A program made the translations under genes and the position numbers. A DNA stretch of 64,000 nucleotides from Coriaria nepalensis (taxonomy: Eukaryota; Streptophyta; Magnoliopsida; Cucurbitales; Coriariaceae), in contig CP114484.1 in the NCBI GenBank assembly GCA_027186245.1, forward strand, positions 12,844,001 through 12,908,000. Reading direction: 5' to 3'. Positions 1 through 11,298 of the stretch are shown here, in pieces. Position 1 is the stretch's first letter; each line of letters starts with the position of its first letter. The notes under the pieces are model-generated. The model had not been told where the DNA came from. It worked only from the letters and a program-made list of their open reading frames with translations, and searched no databases.

Positions 1-23
1 TAGCTCATTTAGACTCAGCCTAG

Positions 24-205
24 TGTAGACTTAATTTAGTTAGCCTGCTGCACCTGCTAATTGAGTTTAAGAGAATCTTTGACTAAATGCATTCTCAATC
101 TCAAATTAGGTCTACGGTATAGACTTAATCTAATTAGCCTATTGTACATGCTAACTGAGTTTGAGAGGACTTTTACCTAAAGGCATTCTCCATCTCAAGT
201 TAAAA
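24..205. repeat. Two-copy diverged tandem repeat, about 92 bp unit
   Basis: Two imperfect head-to-tail copies begin near positions 24 and 116. Each contains a TAGACTTAAT block, then a GCTAA(T/C)TGAGTTT block, and ends in GGCATTCTC or TGCATTCTC followed by ATCTCAA. They differ by scattered substitutions, so the duplication is old. No coding frame is evident. The copy number outside the window cannot be seen. Confidence 0.7.
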
Positions 206-822
206 ATTAAAAAAAAAATTCTTCCTTCTTATTTTTATTTGTGCCGAATGAAGCATTTCAATTTTTTTTTAATCCTTATAATATTTTTTTTATTTTACTC
301 CCTCCCTTCATATAATATTTTTAAATCTTCCCCAATCTAAATTTTATGTATAAAAATATATTCAACTTACTCTATCTGTTTCTCACATTTTCTCTCAAAC
401 ATATACGCTCTCTCTTTCTATTCTCTAATTTTATAATTCATAATACTCCAAATTAAAATTAATCTTTATTCTTCCATGATCCATAATTCTCTTATCATTA
501 ATCTCAATTTCTAATCAGTTATTTTTCACCAATTAGATAAAGATTCAAGATAATTAATTTTTTACTATTAACAATGTTATTATTTATTATTATTATACTT
601 AATGTTAAAACTTTACTTTTTTACTTAAAAATTTATTTATTTATATTTTTGATGATTAATCATTTATTCTTAAATTTCTATATAGGAAATGAATCACCAT
701 CAATATAACTTCAACTCTCTAACTGAAGATGAGCAAAATCTTATATCGAAATTGGTTTAAATTCACTATCAATACCATCAGTTCCAACACAATTTATTAT
801 ACCACCAGACTCACCATCACCG
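206..822. other. AT-rich intergenic spacer
   Basis: Homopolymer-rich AT sequence with no supported gene. The stretch from about 660 may belong to the flank or 5' part of the adjacent hAT element, but no terminal inverted repeat could be assigned. Confidence 0.5.
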
Positions 823-2400
823 ATGCCATCATCATCTAATACTAATACCGCTACCATCGCAAATATAATGCTTATAAAGAGATGTAATAAACGAACATCT
901 GAGATTTTGGATACATTCGACATTGTTCCATACAAAAATAAGAAAGGTGAGGACATCGATGGTGCAATGTGCAAGTATTGCAAAACTGTTTTGGTCGCAA
1001 GTCCAAATGATGAAACTAAACACTTGAAACGCCATAGAGAAAAATGTATAGTTAAAGCTGATGCATATATGAATCAAACTCAATTGAATTTTTACATTGA
1101 TAATACAATTGGTACGTGAGACTTATTATCCAATAATTGCTAGAGAATATATAGTTAGACTTATTACTACTATTGATTTACTTATTAATTTTGGTAACAA
1201 TGTTTATTATGAGGAGTATATTAGAAACACATATAACCCACAATATAAAAATATAAGTAGAAATATTACTAGATCTGACATAATTGCATATTTCATGAAA
1301 AAAAAGTAATGAATTAAAAATATAATATGTTAATTTAAATCTTACTTTTGCTTTGACTTCCGATATTTGGATTGCACGTTCTAATGAGGACTATTTATGT
1401 GTTGATATTCATTACTTAGATTTATAATGAAGCTTAAATAAAAAAATTAATAAGATTTGGAGTTATAGATAAAGTACATACTAGTAAAAATATATGTGAT
1501 TTAATAATTAAAGTTTTGAGTGAGTTTGATATCAAAAACCATATAATATTCACAACTTTGGATAATGTTTCTGCAAACACAATGGTCGTCTCTTTATTTG
1601 AATCACAACTCAGCCAATATGGTAGAGTTTTCATACATCAACGTCGTCTATGTCACATCATAAACTTTATTGTAAAATTATGTTTGAAAAAACAACATGT
1701 AAGTTATTCAGTTGATAAAATTTGATTGCACACCAACAATGTGCCTTGCGTGATTCTACTAGTATTATCTTAAATTAGTAGTTCGAATTATATATTTGTT
1801 AAGTTTAAAAGATATTGTAAGACATTCAATATAAAGTTTTGAAAGTTTGGAATCAACATGCTAGTAAAGTGGAATTTCATATATTTAATATTGAAAAGTG
1901 TCATCTCACATAAATAAATAAATAATAATTTTTTTAATTATTGTGATTATCGTATTCTGTTGAGTAGTTCTTATTTTGATACCTACACATTTTGCATGCT
2001 TTTTAAAAATAATTAATGATTGTATTGTTAGACTTTCATGTGTTTATTATCTTATATATCTTTTTGTTTTGCATTTACTTGTTGAAATAACTAAGTTATT
2101 TCAAATCTATGAAAATAATGAAATGCTTAAGCTCGTCATTCATAAAATAGTTTCAAAATTATAAAAATATTGGAAGTAAATTCCTCTTTTATATAATTTG
2201 ATTTTTATATTAGATTATATGATTAAATTATAAAGTTTAACAAATATTCTTACACTTATGAGTTATCATATAAATATTGATTATTCTTCCACTGTTACTA
2301 ACATTACTAATAAGTTATATAAACTATTTGGTCTTAATGATAATAAATACCACTACTTGTGCCAACAGACACAATAACAAAAGATTTGACCTAAGAGAAA
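823..2400 (+). pseudogene. Decayed hAT-superfamily transposase (BED-finger type)
   Basis: Pieces of one hAT transposase appear in order but in different frames, so it cannot encode an intact protein. At 823-1119 there is a BED-type zinc finger with CKYC and a later H-x-x-x-H/C arrangement (KHLKRHREKC). At about 1097-1309 a segment resembles the family's conserved region (REYIV..., SRNITRSDI). Around 1350-1430 the family motif TSDIW is read. At 1516-1690 LDNVSANT and CHIINFIVK match the catalytic-core LDNASANT and CHILNLIVK blocks. Near 2165-2235 a KYWK..PLLY...LD fragment matches the region before the C-terminal dimerisation domain. Stops and shifts separate every block. The family moves DNA by cut-and-paste, and this copy is inactive. 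Terminal inverted repeats and the 8-bp target duplication were not located, so the borders are approximate. Confidence 0.82.
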
Positions 2401-3429
2401 GAATTTAAATTTTATTAGTGATTTCGATTCATGTTCCAATTTTCATTCCAATTTCACTATGATGAAATTCTAGAAATACTTTAAAATCGATTTCTCAATT
2501 TTTTATTTATTATACAAATTATTCAGATCATTATACTTTTTGGATTTGTGAAAAATATGATTTTCTATAATAATACAATTTGCGTGAAATATCTTAATTA
2601 TTTTTTTTGAATCGAATATTTAACATAAATGAGGAAATTATTAAATATATGATCACATCTTTAAAGTCAAAATTGATTGAATCGTTATTTTATATAAGTG
2701 ATTACATTTTATTTCAAACAGTACTACGGCTTTTTTAATAACGTGTATAGCAATTAGTGGATATATTTTCAGGCGAGCACAAAACATGGAGAGAATCTAG
2801 ACTCGCTGTTGATCCAAGTTAACACAACCAGTCACTTAAAACGTGGGAAACTTATCTTTCCCTCCGAAGAACGTAGAAGATAAATTATGAGATTCTGGGA
2901 CCCAAAAATATTCCCGCCATCATCCTTCGCCATTTAAACGTACTTACGTGGCAAGAAAGAAGGTAGGGATTAGGGAGGGAAGAGGGGGGTGCAACTGCTT
3001 CAAAAGGAGCATCGATGCGATATCATAAAAAAGCTTCTACAGAGTCCTCTTGAGATTTGCGCCTCATAGCAAAACCGCTAGACTAAGGAGATCGATCGAT
3101 CGATCTTCATGCATCAGCCTTGTTTTATTACTACAAGGCGGCGACAATTTATTATACGCTTCATCTCTGCTTCTCTGACGCCATTTTTGCAACACATGTA
3201 TACGTTATCTTTCCTTTGCTCGTTCCGTTCTGTTCTGTTATGTTCTCAATAATAGTTTACTTGTTAACGTATGACTCTATAAAAGCGTCGTCAATGTCAT
3301 CAGAGCGGGACAGACGCGCACACCGAAGCAGAGGAGCAGTATAGTGTTATAGAAACAGAGGCCTCTGTTTCTCTGTTTCGTCTAACTTTCAAAAGTTTTT
3401 TTTTTTGGTTGCTTTCAGAAAGTAAAAAT
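2401..3429. other. Intergenic region and NPY-like gene 5' flank
   Basis: AT-rich at first, then from about 2760 of more balanced composition, consistent with a promoter and 5' leader for the gene starting at 3430. GATCGATC repeats occur near 3090. No independent gene was recognised. Confidence 0.5.
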
Positions 3430-5499
3430 ATGAAGTTCATCAAGTTGGGTTCAAAGCCTGATGATGCATTTCAAGCTGATGGAAAAGATACTAGGTGAGT
3501 CTTTTTTGTATTCATACGTTTTAGCAGCCTTTGGTACTGTATATAGTTTAGAAGATTTCATGAGGTGGCTGCAAGAACATGGTTTGATTGCAAAAATATA
3601 TCATCTTTAACTTGACATAACCATCTTTTTGTTGTTTTATTGTTCATTGATCCCAATTCCTTGACAAATTCGACATGTTGTTAAAATTGCTCTATCAATT
3701 CATACAGATATGTTTCATCTGAGCTTGCAACCGATGTCGTAATAAATGTTGGGGGGGGTAAAGTTTTACCTTCACAAGGTATCTTCTTCACCTTTTTTTT
3801 TTCTTGTGGTGACTTTCTTGTATTTGAATAAACTTGGCTGCATGTCCAACTTCAGTTCCCATTGCTGTCGAAGAGTTTCCGCTTGCAAAAACTAGTATCT
3901 GAAGCTAATGAAACTGATGAAATCCATATACCCAATTTTCCGGGCGGACATAAAGCCTTTGAGATTTGTGTCAAATTCTGTTACGGAATAACTGTCACTT
4001 TAAATGCTTATGACATCGTTGCTGCTCGTAGTGCGGCTGAATACCTAGAAATGACCGAAAAAGTCGAAAAACGGAACCTCATTTTCAAAATAGAAGTATT
4101 CCTCAATTCGAGCATATTCCGTAGCTGGAAAGATTCCATCATTGTTCTCCAAACAACCAAATCCCTTCTTCCTTGGTCCGAAGATCTCAAGATTGTCGGA
4201 AGAGGCATAGCCTCCATCGCCTCTAAAATTTCTGTGGACCCATCAAATGTGATGTGGTCTTACATGTGTAATCGGAGATTATCGGATATAACGGAACGTG
4301 TCTTGAAGGATTGGTGGGTTGAAGATATTTCCGAGCTTGAGATAGATCACTTTAGATGGGTGGTAAATGCGGTAAATTTGAAGGGAAGAACGGATAGTAA
4401 TGTAATTGGAGAGGTGTTAAGAACTTATGCTAAAAGATGGTTGCCAGATTCTATTGATGATCTAGTGTTCGAGGATCGCGCAGTTAGAAACAGATCTCTG
4501 ATAGAAACAATCATTTCCTTGCTTCCATCAGGCACTTGTACAGGTTGCTCGTGCGGATTTCTGTTAAAGTTGTTGAGATTGTCGATTTTGGTTGGAGCAG
4601 AGGAGTCTTTGAAGGAGGATTTGGTGAAAAGAGTTGGTTTGAAATTGGATGAGGCTTCTGCCAATGATTTATTGATCCCGACTGAGAATGGTCGAGATAC
4701 TAAATATGATGTTGGATTGGTTCAGAGAATTCTAGATCAATACTTGATGCGTGAAAAGCATGACTCGGGTTTAAATGATGCGGAACAGTTTCCGGGATGG
4801 AGGTCCGTGTTAACAGTTGGAAAGTTGGTCGATGAATATCTTGCTGAAATTGCACATGATCAGAATTTAACCCTCTCTAGCTTTATCAAATTGTCAAGAT
4901 CAATTCCAAAATCGGCTAGGCCTATTCATGACGGATTATACAAAGCCATCGATATATACCTTAAGGAAGTGCAATTTTTTCTTTATTAGAAATTTGACAA
5001 CAGTTTTGAGATGAATCAATCTGTATGTTATCTTTTTCAAGAGCATGATGATTTGACAAAAAATGAGAGGAAGAAGTTATGCGCACTAATGGATGTGAAG
5101 AAGCTAACAATGGAAGCATCTACAAATGCTGCGCAAAATGACCGCCTTCCTCTCCGAGTAGCGGTCCAAGTTCTCTTTTCCGAGCAGATCAAGGCTTCTA
5201 ATACTTCGACTACTCCTAGCCTTCAATCTGTTTCCAACAATGCATCCGACTCTTCACAAGCAACATCACACGATGACTTTCAAAAGGACGGGAAAAGCGG
5301 GAGAAGTATGGCGCAGTTGATGCCATCTAGGTCTATGAGGATTTTTGGTAAATTGTGGATGAATGTTGGCAAAGGGCATGGAGAAAACAAGAACTCGGAA
5401 ACGGAGGCTAGTTATCAGAGTCCGAGTTCTACGATTCAAAGAGATACAAAGGCGCCGTCCCGTTCATTGTCTAGAAATAGGAGGCACTCTATCTCCTAG
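3430..5499 (+). CDS. BTB/POZ-NPH3 family protein, NPY-like, with a frameshift
   Basis: Members of this plant family are BTB adaptor proteins for CUL3 ubiquitin ligases. NPY proteins act with AGC kinases at the plasma membrane in auxin-dependent organogenesis and gravitropism. Four exons fit the family structure: 3430-3494, 3708-3778, 3856-4968 and 5044-5499. The N-terminus reads MKFIKLGSKPDD, the usual start. The BTB fold continues with FPLLSKSFRLQ and the EYLEMTE block. The NPH3 domain has KDWWVED, LLKLLR, DGLYKAIDIYLKE, KKLCALMDVKKL and PLRVAVQVLF. Exon 3 to 4 joins YLKE to HDDLTKNE through a 75-bp intron (4969-5043). The break is in exon 2, where eight Gs (3751-3758) occur and seven are needed to continue into KFYLHK. 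As written, translation leaves frame and meets TGA about 20 codons later in exon 3. All downstream exons are otherwise open, so this is either a recent null allele or a homopolymer sequencing error. About 15 residues usually found before KDWWVED also look missing. Confidence 0.85.
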
Positions 5500-6390
5500 A
5501 CCAGATGAATGGCATGATGGAAGTGTAAACTGGTAATATGCATTATGAATTATATGAAACCTTTTCTTTCTCATGTGGTTTAGCGGGCAAGTAACGATTC
5601 ATTACTTACAAAATATCATACCAACCGTGTCTATCAAGAAATCCTGACCGTCCATTGCACATCGAATGATTGAAAGGAGTTCATGTAGTCGAAGTTCATT
5701 TTCGGCTAAAATGAGCCACCGTGTGTGAAAACAACTATATGTCTACCCGAACTCTTCTCAACCATTCGATATGCGATAAACAATTATGATTTCTCAATAA
5801 CTACGGTCGGCATGAGATTCCGTAGGATGAGAGATATTATGCGGATAGGATTAGAAAGGCATGGGTTGTAGAGTTGCACTGAAATTTCGGTTATATATAA
5901 TTAGTGTCTTTTGAATAGAAGATCATGCTTGTAGCGTTGTACACTCCAATTAAGACAAGCATGAATACGTTTCAAAGAGTAAAATATAAAATTACATTTT
6001 GGAATTATTGAAAAAATATATACGTATTGTGTGATTAGTAATATTGTAGTATATTCCAATTATCCGCATATGCAAATAATGGCCAAAAAAATAATTATCG
6101 AAATTTATTATTAGAAAAGTATATATTTTTTTAAATTAAAAGAATAAAAATTAATAAAAGTTGGCTTATTTTTTATTAGAATTTTTCAAAATTTAGTAGA
6201 AAAATGAAGGGTAAAGAAAGAAAGTCAACTGAGGCTGTACTTATCGCGAGTTTCAACGGCTAAGCAATCGGATCCGGATATTCTATCCCTAGCCGTGCAT
6301 ATAGCCGAGCACAAGCGCGATAGAACGTTATTTCCTTACCCGCGGCAAAATCAAGAACGGCCGTTAGAAAAAAAAAACGTTTACAGAAAG
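5500..6390. other. Intergenic region
   Basis: The 3' flank of the NPY-like gene is followed by AT-rich spacer to about 6220, then a more GC-rich 5' flank of the PLD-like locus. No further gene was recognised. Confidence 0.5.
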
Positions 6391-8707
6391 ATGAACATAG
6401 CGCGCGCAACTCTCGTTTCTCTCTTTCTCTCGTCCGATCTCTCTCTGCCAGCTTTCTCCAGACCCGCATCCGACTCACAATGCAAGGCATGGCTCGTCCA
6501 ATCAATTCCCACCGACATGCCCGATCTCTAACGCGTCCCTGGCGTCCTCTCTAGCGGTAATTCCAGCTCCACTAGTCTGTTTGGCTGTTGAGAAACAGTA
6601 AGAAAACGATCGTTTCCAATCGAGCGGAGTGTTTTTTCTTGTTTGGTGATTTGTTGACTTTACAGGAGATGTATTGGCGTGGTTGGTTGGAAATGCGTCG
6701 AGGAGTCTGGATATAACAGCTCAGTACTGGGAGTTACTTGCTTCTTCTAACGATTCTCGCTCCGGCGATTACGGATACTCTGAGGATGATCTGAATAGCT
6801 TCGGTGCTGCCGAAGGTTACAAGGTTTACAGATCTATCGAGAATGCTGCTGATCGCAACGTTAGCGTCAGATAAATTCGCTTGTCTTTCTATTTTGAAGA
6901 AAATAGTGCATTTTCGACTTCAAAATTGATGTAATGTCTTTTTGAACTCATTCAGAACTAGTTTATGATTATCTTGTATGTGTATAGGCTCCTATCACAT
7001 TCAGGAGTATATCCTAGTTATGATGAAGAAGCAGCCGAGCTAGCTGCAGGGAGGCCAAATGTGCAGAATGTAACTTGTTGCTCGGTAACTGGGAGGGATC
7101 AGGCATAGTACACGCAAAAGTTTGGATATCAGATAACAGGGCTGTGTACTTCGGATCTGCAAATCGGGACTGGAAATCTCTCACACAGGTAGCAATCTGA
7201 TACATTTGGTTCTATTTTTGTTTCCCCATGGTGATCTGTGGAAATGGACATTCGTTACTCACAAATGGATGGATTTTAGGTGAAGGAGCTAGGGATCTAT
7301 CTTGTAGGGCGTCCAAGTATAGCAGCACAGGTTGAGGTCTACTTTATCAACCTATAGAAACTTAGGTTTCTTAATGCTTCGGAGTACACAACAACGGTAT
7401 TCGATCAAAAGTGGCAGATTAGCAGATTGTTTCCTTGCTGGTCTCACTTTGTTTATCCTAAAGCTAGATGCAAGTATGCTAGTGGTTAGCTTCCATATTG
7501 TTGTTTACCGATACTTTATTGTCCTACGATGACATCTTTGATAGATTATAGGTTTTTACAGATGTATAGATTTATATCTAAGAGTTTATTCTGCCACAGA
7601 TCACCTCTTCCACCATACCTGGAGATTCCCCATGTTTCTGGATATCCATATCTGTCTGATCCTTATACTTTTACAAAGTCCATTCGGACTCCTGGAAGCA
7701 ACATTTCAAGTTTACCGCCATACTCCAACTATCTCTCCTTTTCACCTCCAGAGGTAATAAATTGTTCGATTATCTAGTAACGAATCTTAAGCTGTAACCT
7801 TCCTCCTCATGTTTGAACATACAGTGTATTGACCTGACTAGAATCCCTTCCAACAGATTTAGATCTGAAAATCGATGTGTTGTTATCTTGAACTTTCGTA
7901 TCTGGTTCTATAGTTTTACTCATCTTCGAGTTATGTACTTCTGTAGCTATTATTTGGCACGCAACAGATGGATGAACAGGCGTGGGTGGAGACAATCAAA
8001 TCTGTGAAAATTGGAGGAACTGTAAGAATTCGTTCCATGGACTGGCTTGGTCAATCTGAATTTACAAACCCTGCAATTTCCTGGTCAGCCCTTTCTTCCG
8101 CTATATCAGAGGTAAACCTTGAAAGTCACTGCCTTCTCATTTTTTCTTTACCCTTCCAACTTTATAATCAACTAATGGTATTCATATCATCCTATGGCAG
8201 GCTGTCTTCTCCAAGAATGCAACAGTGCAATTACTGGTAGCATACTGGGCTCATTACATTTACGAAACAGATCCATACCTCAAGTCTCTCCTATACTCCA
8301 ACCTCCTCTGCAATTCCACAAAGTACAGTAACTGTCATGGAAAGGTTCAGATCAAATACTATGTCATCCCCGGTTACAACTTGACAGGACACGCCCTTTA
8401 TTCCAACAGAACAAGGACTAAAAATATATACCCTGGTTACACCAGAGTTAACCATGGAAAATATGCAGTTAGTGATGTTAGAGCAAACGTTGGAACCAGC
8501 AATCTTCTCTGGGATTACTTCTACACCACTGTTGCTGTGAGTTTTGGGACATACAATCCTGCTATCGTTGAGCAGCTTCAGCAAGTTTTTGATGCCGATT
8601 GGGATTCTCCGTATACTGTTCCGGTTCAAACTATACAGCAAGGTTATACATTTTTAAACCTGATGAGTCATAGGTACTTGTCTTGTTCATTGTGTTTATT
8701 ACTGTGA
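6391..8707 (+). pseudogene. Phospholipase D-like (PLD3/PLD4-type) pseudogene
   Basis: The ancestral gene encoded a secretory-pathway PLD-superfamily protein with two HKD motifs. Its animal relatives PLD3 and PLD4 are lysosomal 5'-3' exonucleases. The plant enzyme's substrate is not established here. Exons: 6391-6556, 6666-6870, 6988-7188, 7280-7473, 7600-7753, 7968-8111 and 8201-8707. A hydrophobic N-terminus is followed by CKAWLVQSIPTDMP. The first HKD is HAKVWISD with GSANRDW (about 7111-7170). The second is HGKYAVSD with GTSN (about 8453-8505). Four lesions break it: (1) TAA at 6529-6531 in exon 1; (2) the exon 2 donor at 6871-6872 is AT instead of GT, exactly where VSVR should join LLSHSG; (3) a one-base deletion near 7070 shifts frame between NVQNV and LLLGNW; (4) TAG at 7355-7357 replaces an expected Trp codon. 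Exons 5-7 remain open. Several independent lesions make sequencing error unlikely as the whole explanation. Confidence 0.85.
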
Positions 8708-8855
8708 ATAAATTGAATAATACAGGAAAATATTTATATCTGTTTCGACCTTTGTAATTTTGTGCTTTTGAGGGGAAGATAAATAAAATGAATTTCGAGT
8801 TCTTTGTACTTATAAATCACATTGATGGTTTGATTACGAGACATTACAGAGCTTT

Positions 8856-10079
8856 TCAATCAAGACGATGAAGAAGGTACTCGACTTGAACACGTTTAGT
8901 GAGAGGCATTACCCATTCTCCATAAAGGCGAGAAACAATGGACGGTTTGATCTTATACGTTGTTCCGTTTTTTTCGTTATTGTCAAGGTTCACTTCTTTC
9001 CCAAACACCATTGCCTTCTTCTCCACTCTCTTCTTTATCATCTCTTCTACTTTCTCAAATGTCAACAACTTCATCAGAGCATCTTTGTCCTGAGAGGCAT
9101 TCAAAAATACCATAACAATCAAATCAATATCAACCAACAAGAACAAAGTTAAACTATATACCACTTTACCATTAATCCACAATACCTTAGCCCGGATAAG
9201 AGGCTCATAATCCTGAGGAGCATCTCTAAATTTGACTTCAGCTACATATTTTCCGTAGTGTATCCTTCTTGAAAGCGCCTGGTAAAAATTTCAGTTTTGT
9301 TACTTAAGAAAATCTTATTCAGACAAACTAATGAAAGATTATAAACCTCATTGTTTTCTTACCTGTAAACATACAAGATCACTAGCTGCTGTCGAGGCAT
9401 AGTTACCGTCATCGCCCGGAGAAACGAACAGCGGAAGGAGTTCTTGGAAGTAGAAATCCCATATCAACTTGTTTTTGTTAATAGAAGAAGATTCAGGATG
9501 CAAAACCTATAGTGTGAAAATGAATTCTTTTCTGTTTCATATCATTAGATTAGGAACCAGAGTTGAATGAAAACTAAACTACTTTTACCTTTGGATACTT
9601 GTGAAGTTTGTGAAGAGCCACTACTGGAGGTGGTAAATTATCGGGGAAGAAAGGTTGTTCTTCAGGATTGTCATATCTACCAGCCTGGTAAAAAATAACA
9701 AAGACAAAGACAACAATTAACAAATAACAATAATTTAATGAAAAAAGAAAAGAAAAGACAGAGACAACAACCCATATGTAATAGAACCGTTGGAAGGGAA
9801 AAAGAAACATACAGCAAAAGAATGAAGGGCCTCTGTTTCTTTAACAACGTACTGAACCAAAGAGCCAGAAAAGCCGGGTATAGAAGCATAATTTTCACGG
9901 TAAGCTGGAGAATTGAGAGGGAATCTAGCTCTTTCAATCAAACTGAAAATGATTGTGTCTTCCTGCCTAACCAGAGAGTCTCTCACCGAATCAAGCGTCA
10001 GCGTGTTTGCCTCCGGTTCCGCCATGTATACTCCATTTTGAAGTTGGATTAAAACCAGAAGCAGCAAAGTTAGGCACAT
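8856..10079 (-). CDS. Chorismate mutase (CM2-like) with signal-peptide-like N-terminus
   Basis: Chorismate mutase (AroQ type, eukaryotic) converts chorismate to prephenate on the route to phenylalanine and tyrosine. Five exons on the minus strand join in frame to 277 residues: 10079-9813, 9684-9589, 9506-9363, 9278-9186 and 9089-8856. Visible family blocks are LDSVRDSLVRQEDTIIFSLIERARFP, GRYDNPEEQPFF, LIWDFYFQELLPLF, GDDGNYASTAASDL, RRIHYGK, AEVKFRDAPQDYE, the DALMKLLTFEKVEE block and the C-terminal YGEWVMPLTK. The first ATG gives MCLTLLLLVLIQLQNGVYMAEPE, a strongly hydrophobic stretch unlike a plastid transit peptide. A second ATG (MAEPEANT) would give a cytosolic CM2-like form. No lesion was seen. 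The last residue before exon 2 (HSFA) replaces the usual IQAKV context, a small local divergence. Confidence 0.93.
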
Positions 10080-11298
10080 TTTCGAAATAGTAAAAATACC
10101 CCACGTTAAGGGAAAAGAAAAGAAAAAGATGGAAAATTTTATAGTGCCGGGATTTTACATCGGAAACAGAAAAGTCCCAAGAAATATTGTGAGGTTAAAC
10201 TGCAGGTCAGTTTGGCTGGAAAGAAAATGAAGAGAAAAGTAAGGAGACTTTCCTGTCCTTTGATTTGTAGATTGGGTTAGTGTCTTAGCGACAAAGAAGC
10301 GATAGGAGTTAGGGAGAAGAAAAAGAAGAGAGAGAGATTTGGTTGGTGTGAAAATGTGAACGAATTCGCAGATTTTATTATTGATGGGAAGAAAGTGGGG
10401 GTAGTGGGTCGGTGTTGCTTAAAAGTTAAAATAGAAACTTAAATCGTATCTACGTTATACCATACATCTCAGATCAGTTAAACACGGTTTATAAGTTCTA
10501 ATTACGTTTGATTCGATCATTACGTAACGTGTCGGCATTTGGTGGAATTAGTTTACAAGGTTGGTCAGTGGGGACCACGCGGTTTATTTATTTATTTACC
10601 TAAAAATCTAAATTAATTATGATTTTATAAAAATTATAAATAAATAAAAATTATCTGTTTTTTTTTTTTAGTTAAGTTTTAGTAATTTTTTCCAAATTTA
10701 AAATTTTAATTATTTTAATTATTAGTATTTTTTCTCTTTTTTATTTTTTTTCTTTCTTCTTCATTTTAAACATTTATTTTTCTTCTTAATATGGATATTA
10801 GTTCTTTTTTTCATTTTAGTGCAATTTATATAAATTTATTCATATATAGTTTTATTATAATTTTTTTAATTATTATACAATTTAAATGAATATTTTTAAT
10901 CTGTAATTTTTAATTATTTTTAAATTTCATTAATTTAAAAAAAGAATATTCTTACGACCGTTAAATTACGTTGAGAATAAGATGTGGAAGAGTCAGCTTG
11001 ATGGCTGCTACGACCAAATAAAAAAAAGGAAAAAAGAAAAAAGAAAAAAAGGTGCTTCCCTCGGCTAATAAGAAGAGAAAACTGTAAACAAGGCCAACTT
11101 ACAGATTCTATTACATACAATTTTATCACACAAGAATCAAACGATATTGTACAATCTACACACTCGCCATTTCTTCTTTTTGTGGTACGAATACATTTTT
11201 GCAGCTTATCACACATTTTTTTCAAGGTAAAACCTTTTTTTTTTCCCCACTCAAACCTTTTTAACTGATTGATGATAGATGCTCAACTAAATATTTGA
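10080..11298. other. Intergenic region between chorismate mutase and POLAR-like gene
   Basis: Positions 10080 to about 10430 are the purine-rich 5' flank of the chorismate mutase gene. From about 10590 to 10950 the sequence is very AT-rich with T runs. The rest is the 3' flank of the POLAR-like gene. No further gene was recognised. Confidence 0.5.

Noticed and set aside
4969..5043. In-frame stop (FLY then TAG) that seems to split the NPY-like gene in two
   Set aside because: It falls inside a 75-bp GT-AG intron; removing it joins YLKE to HDDLTKNE exactly as in the family.
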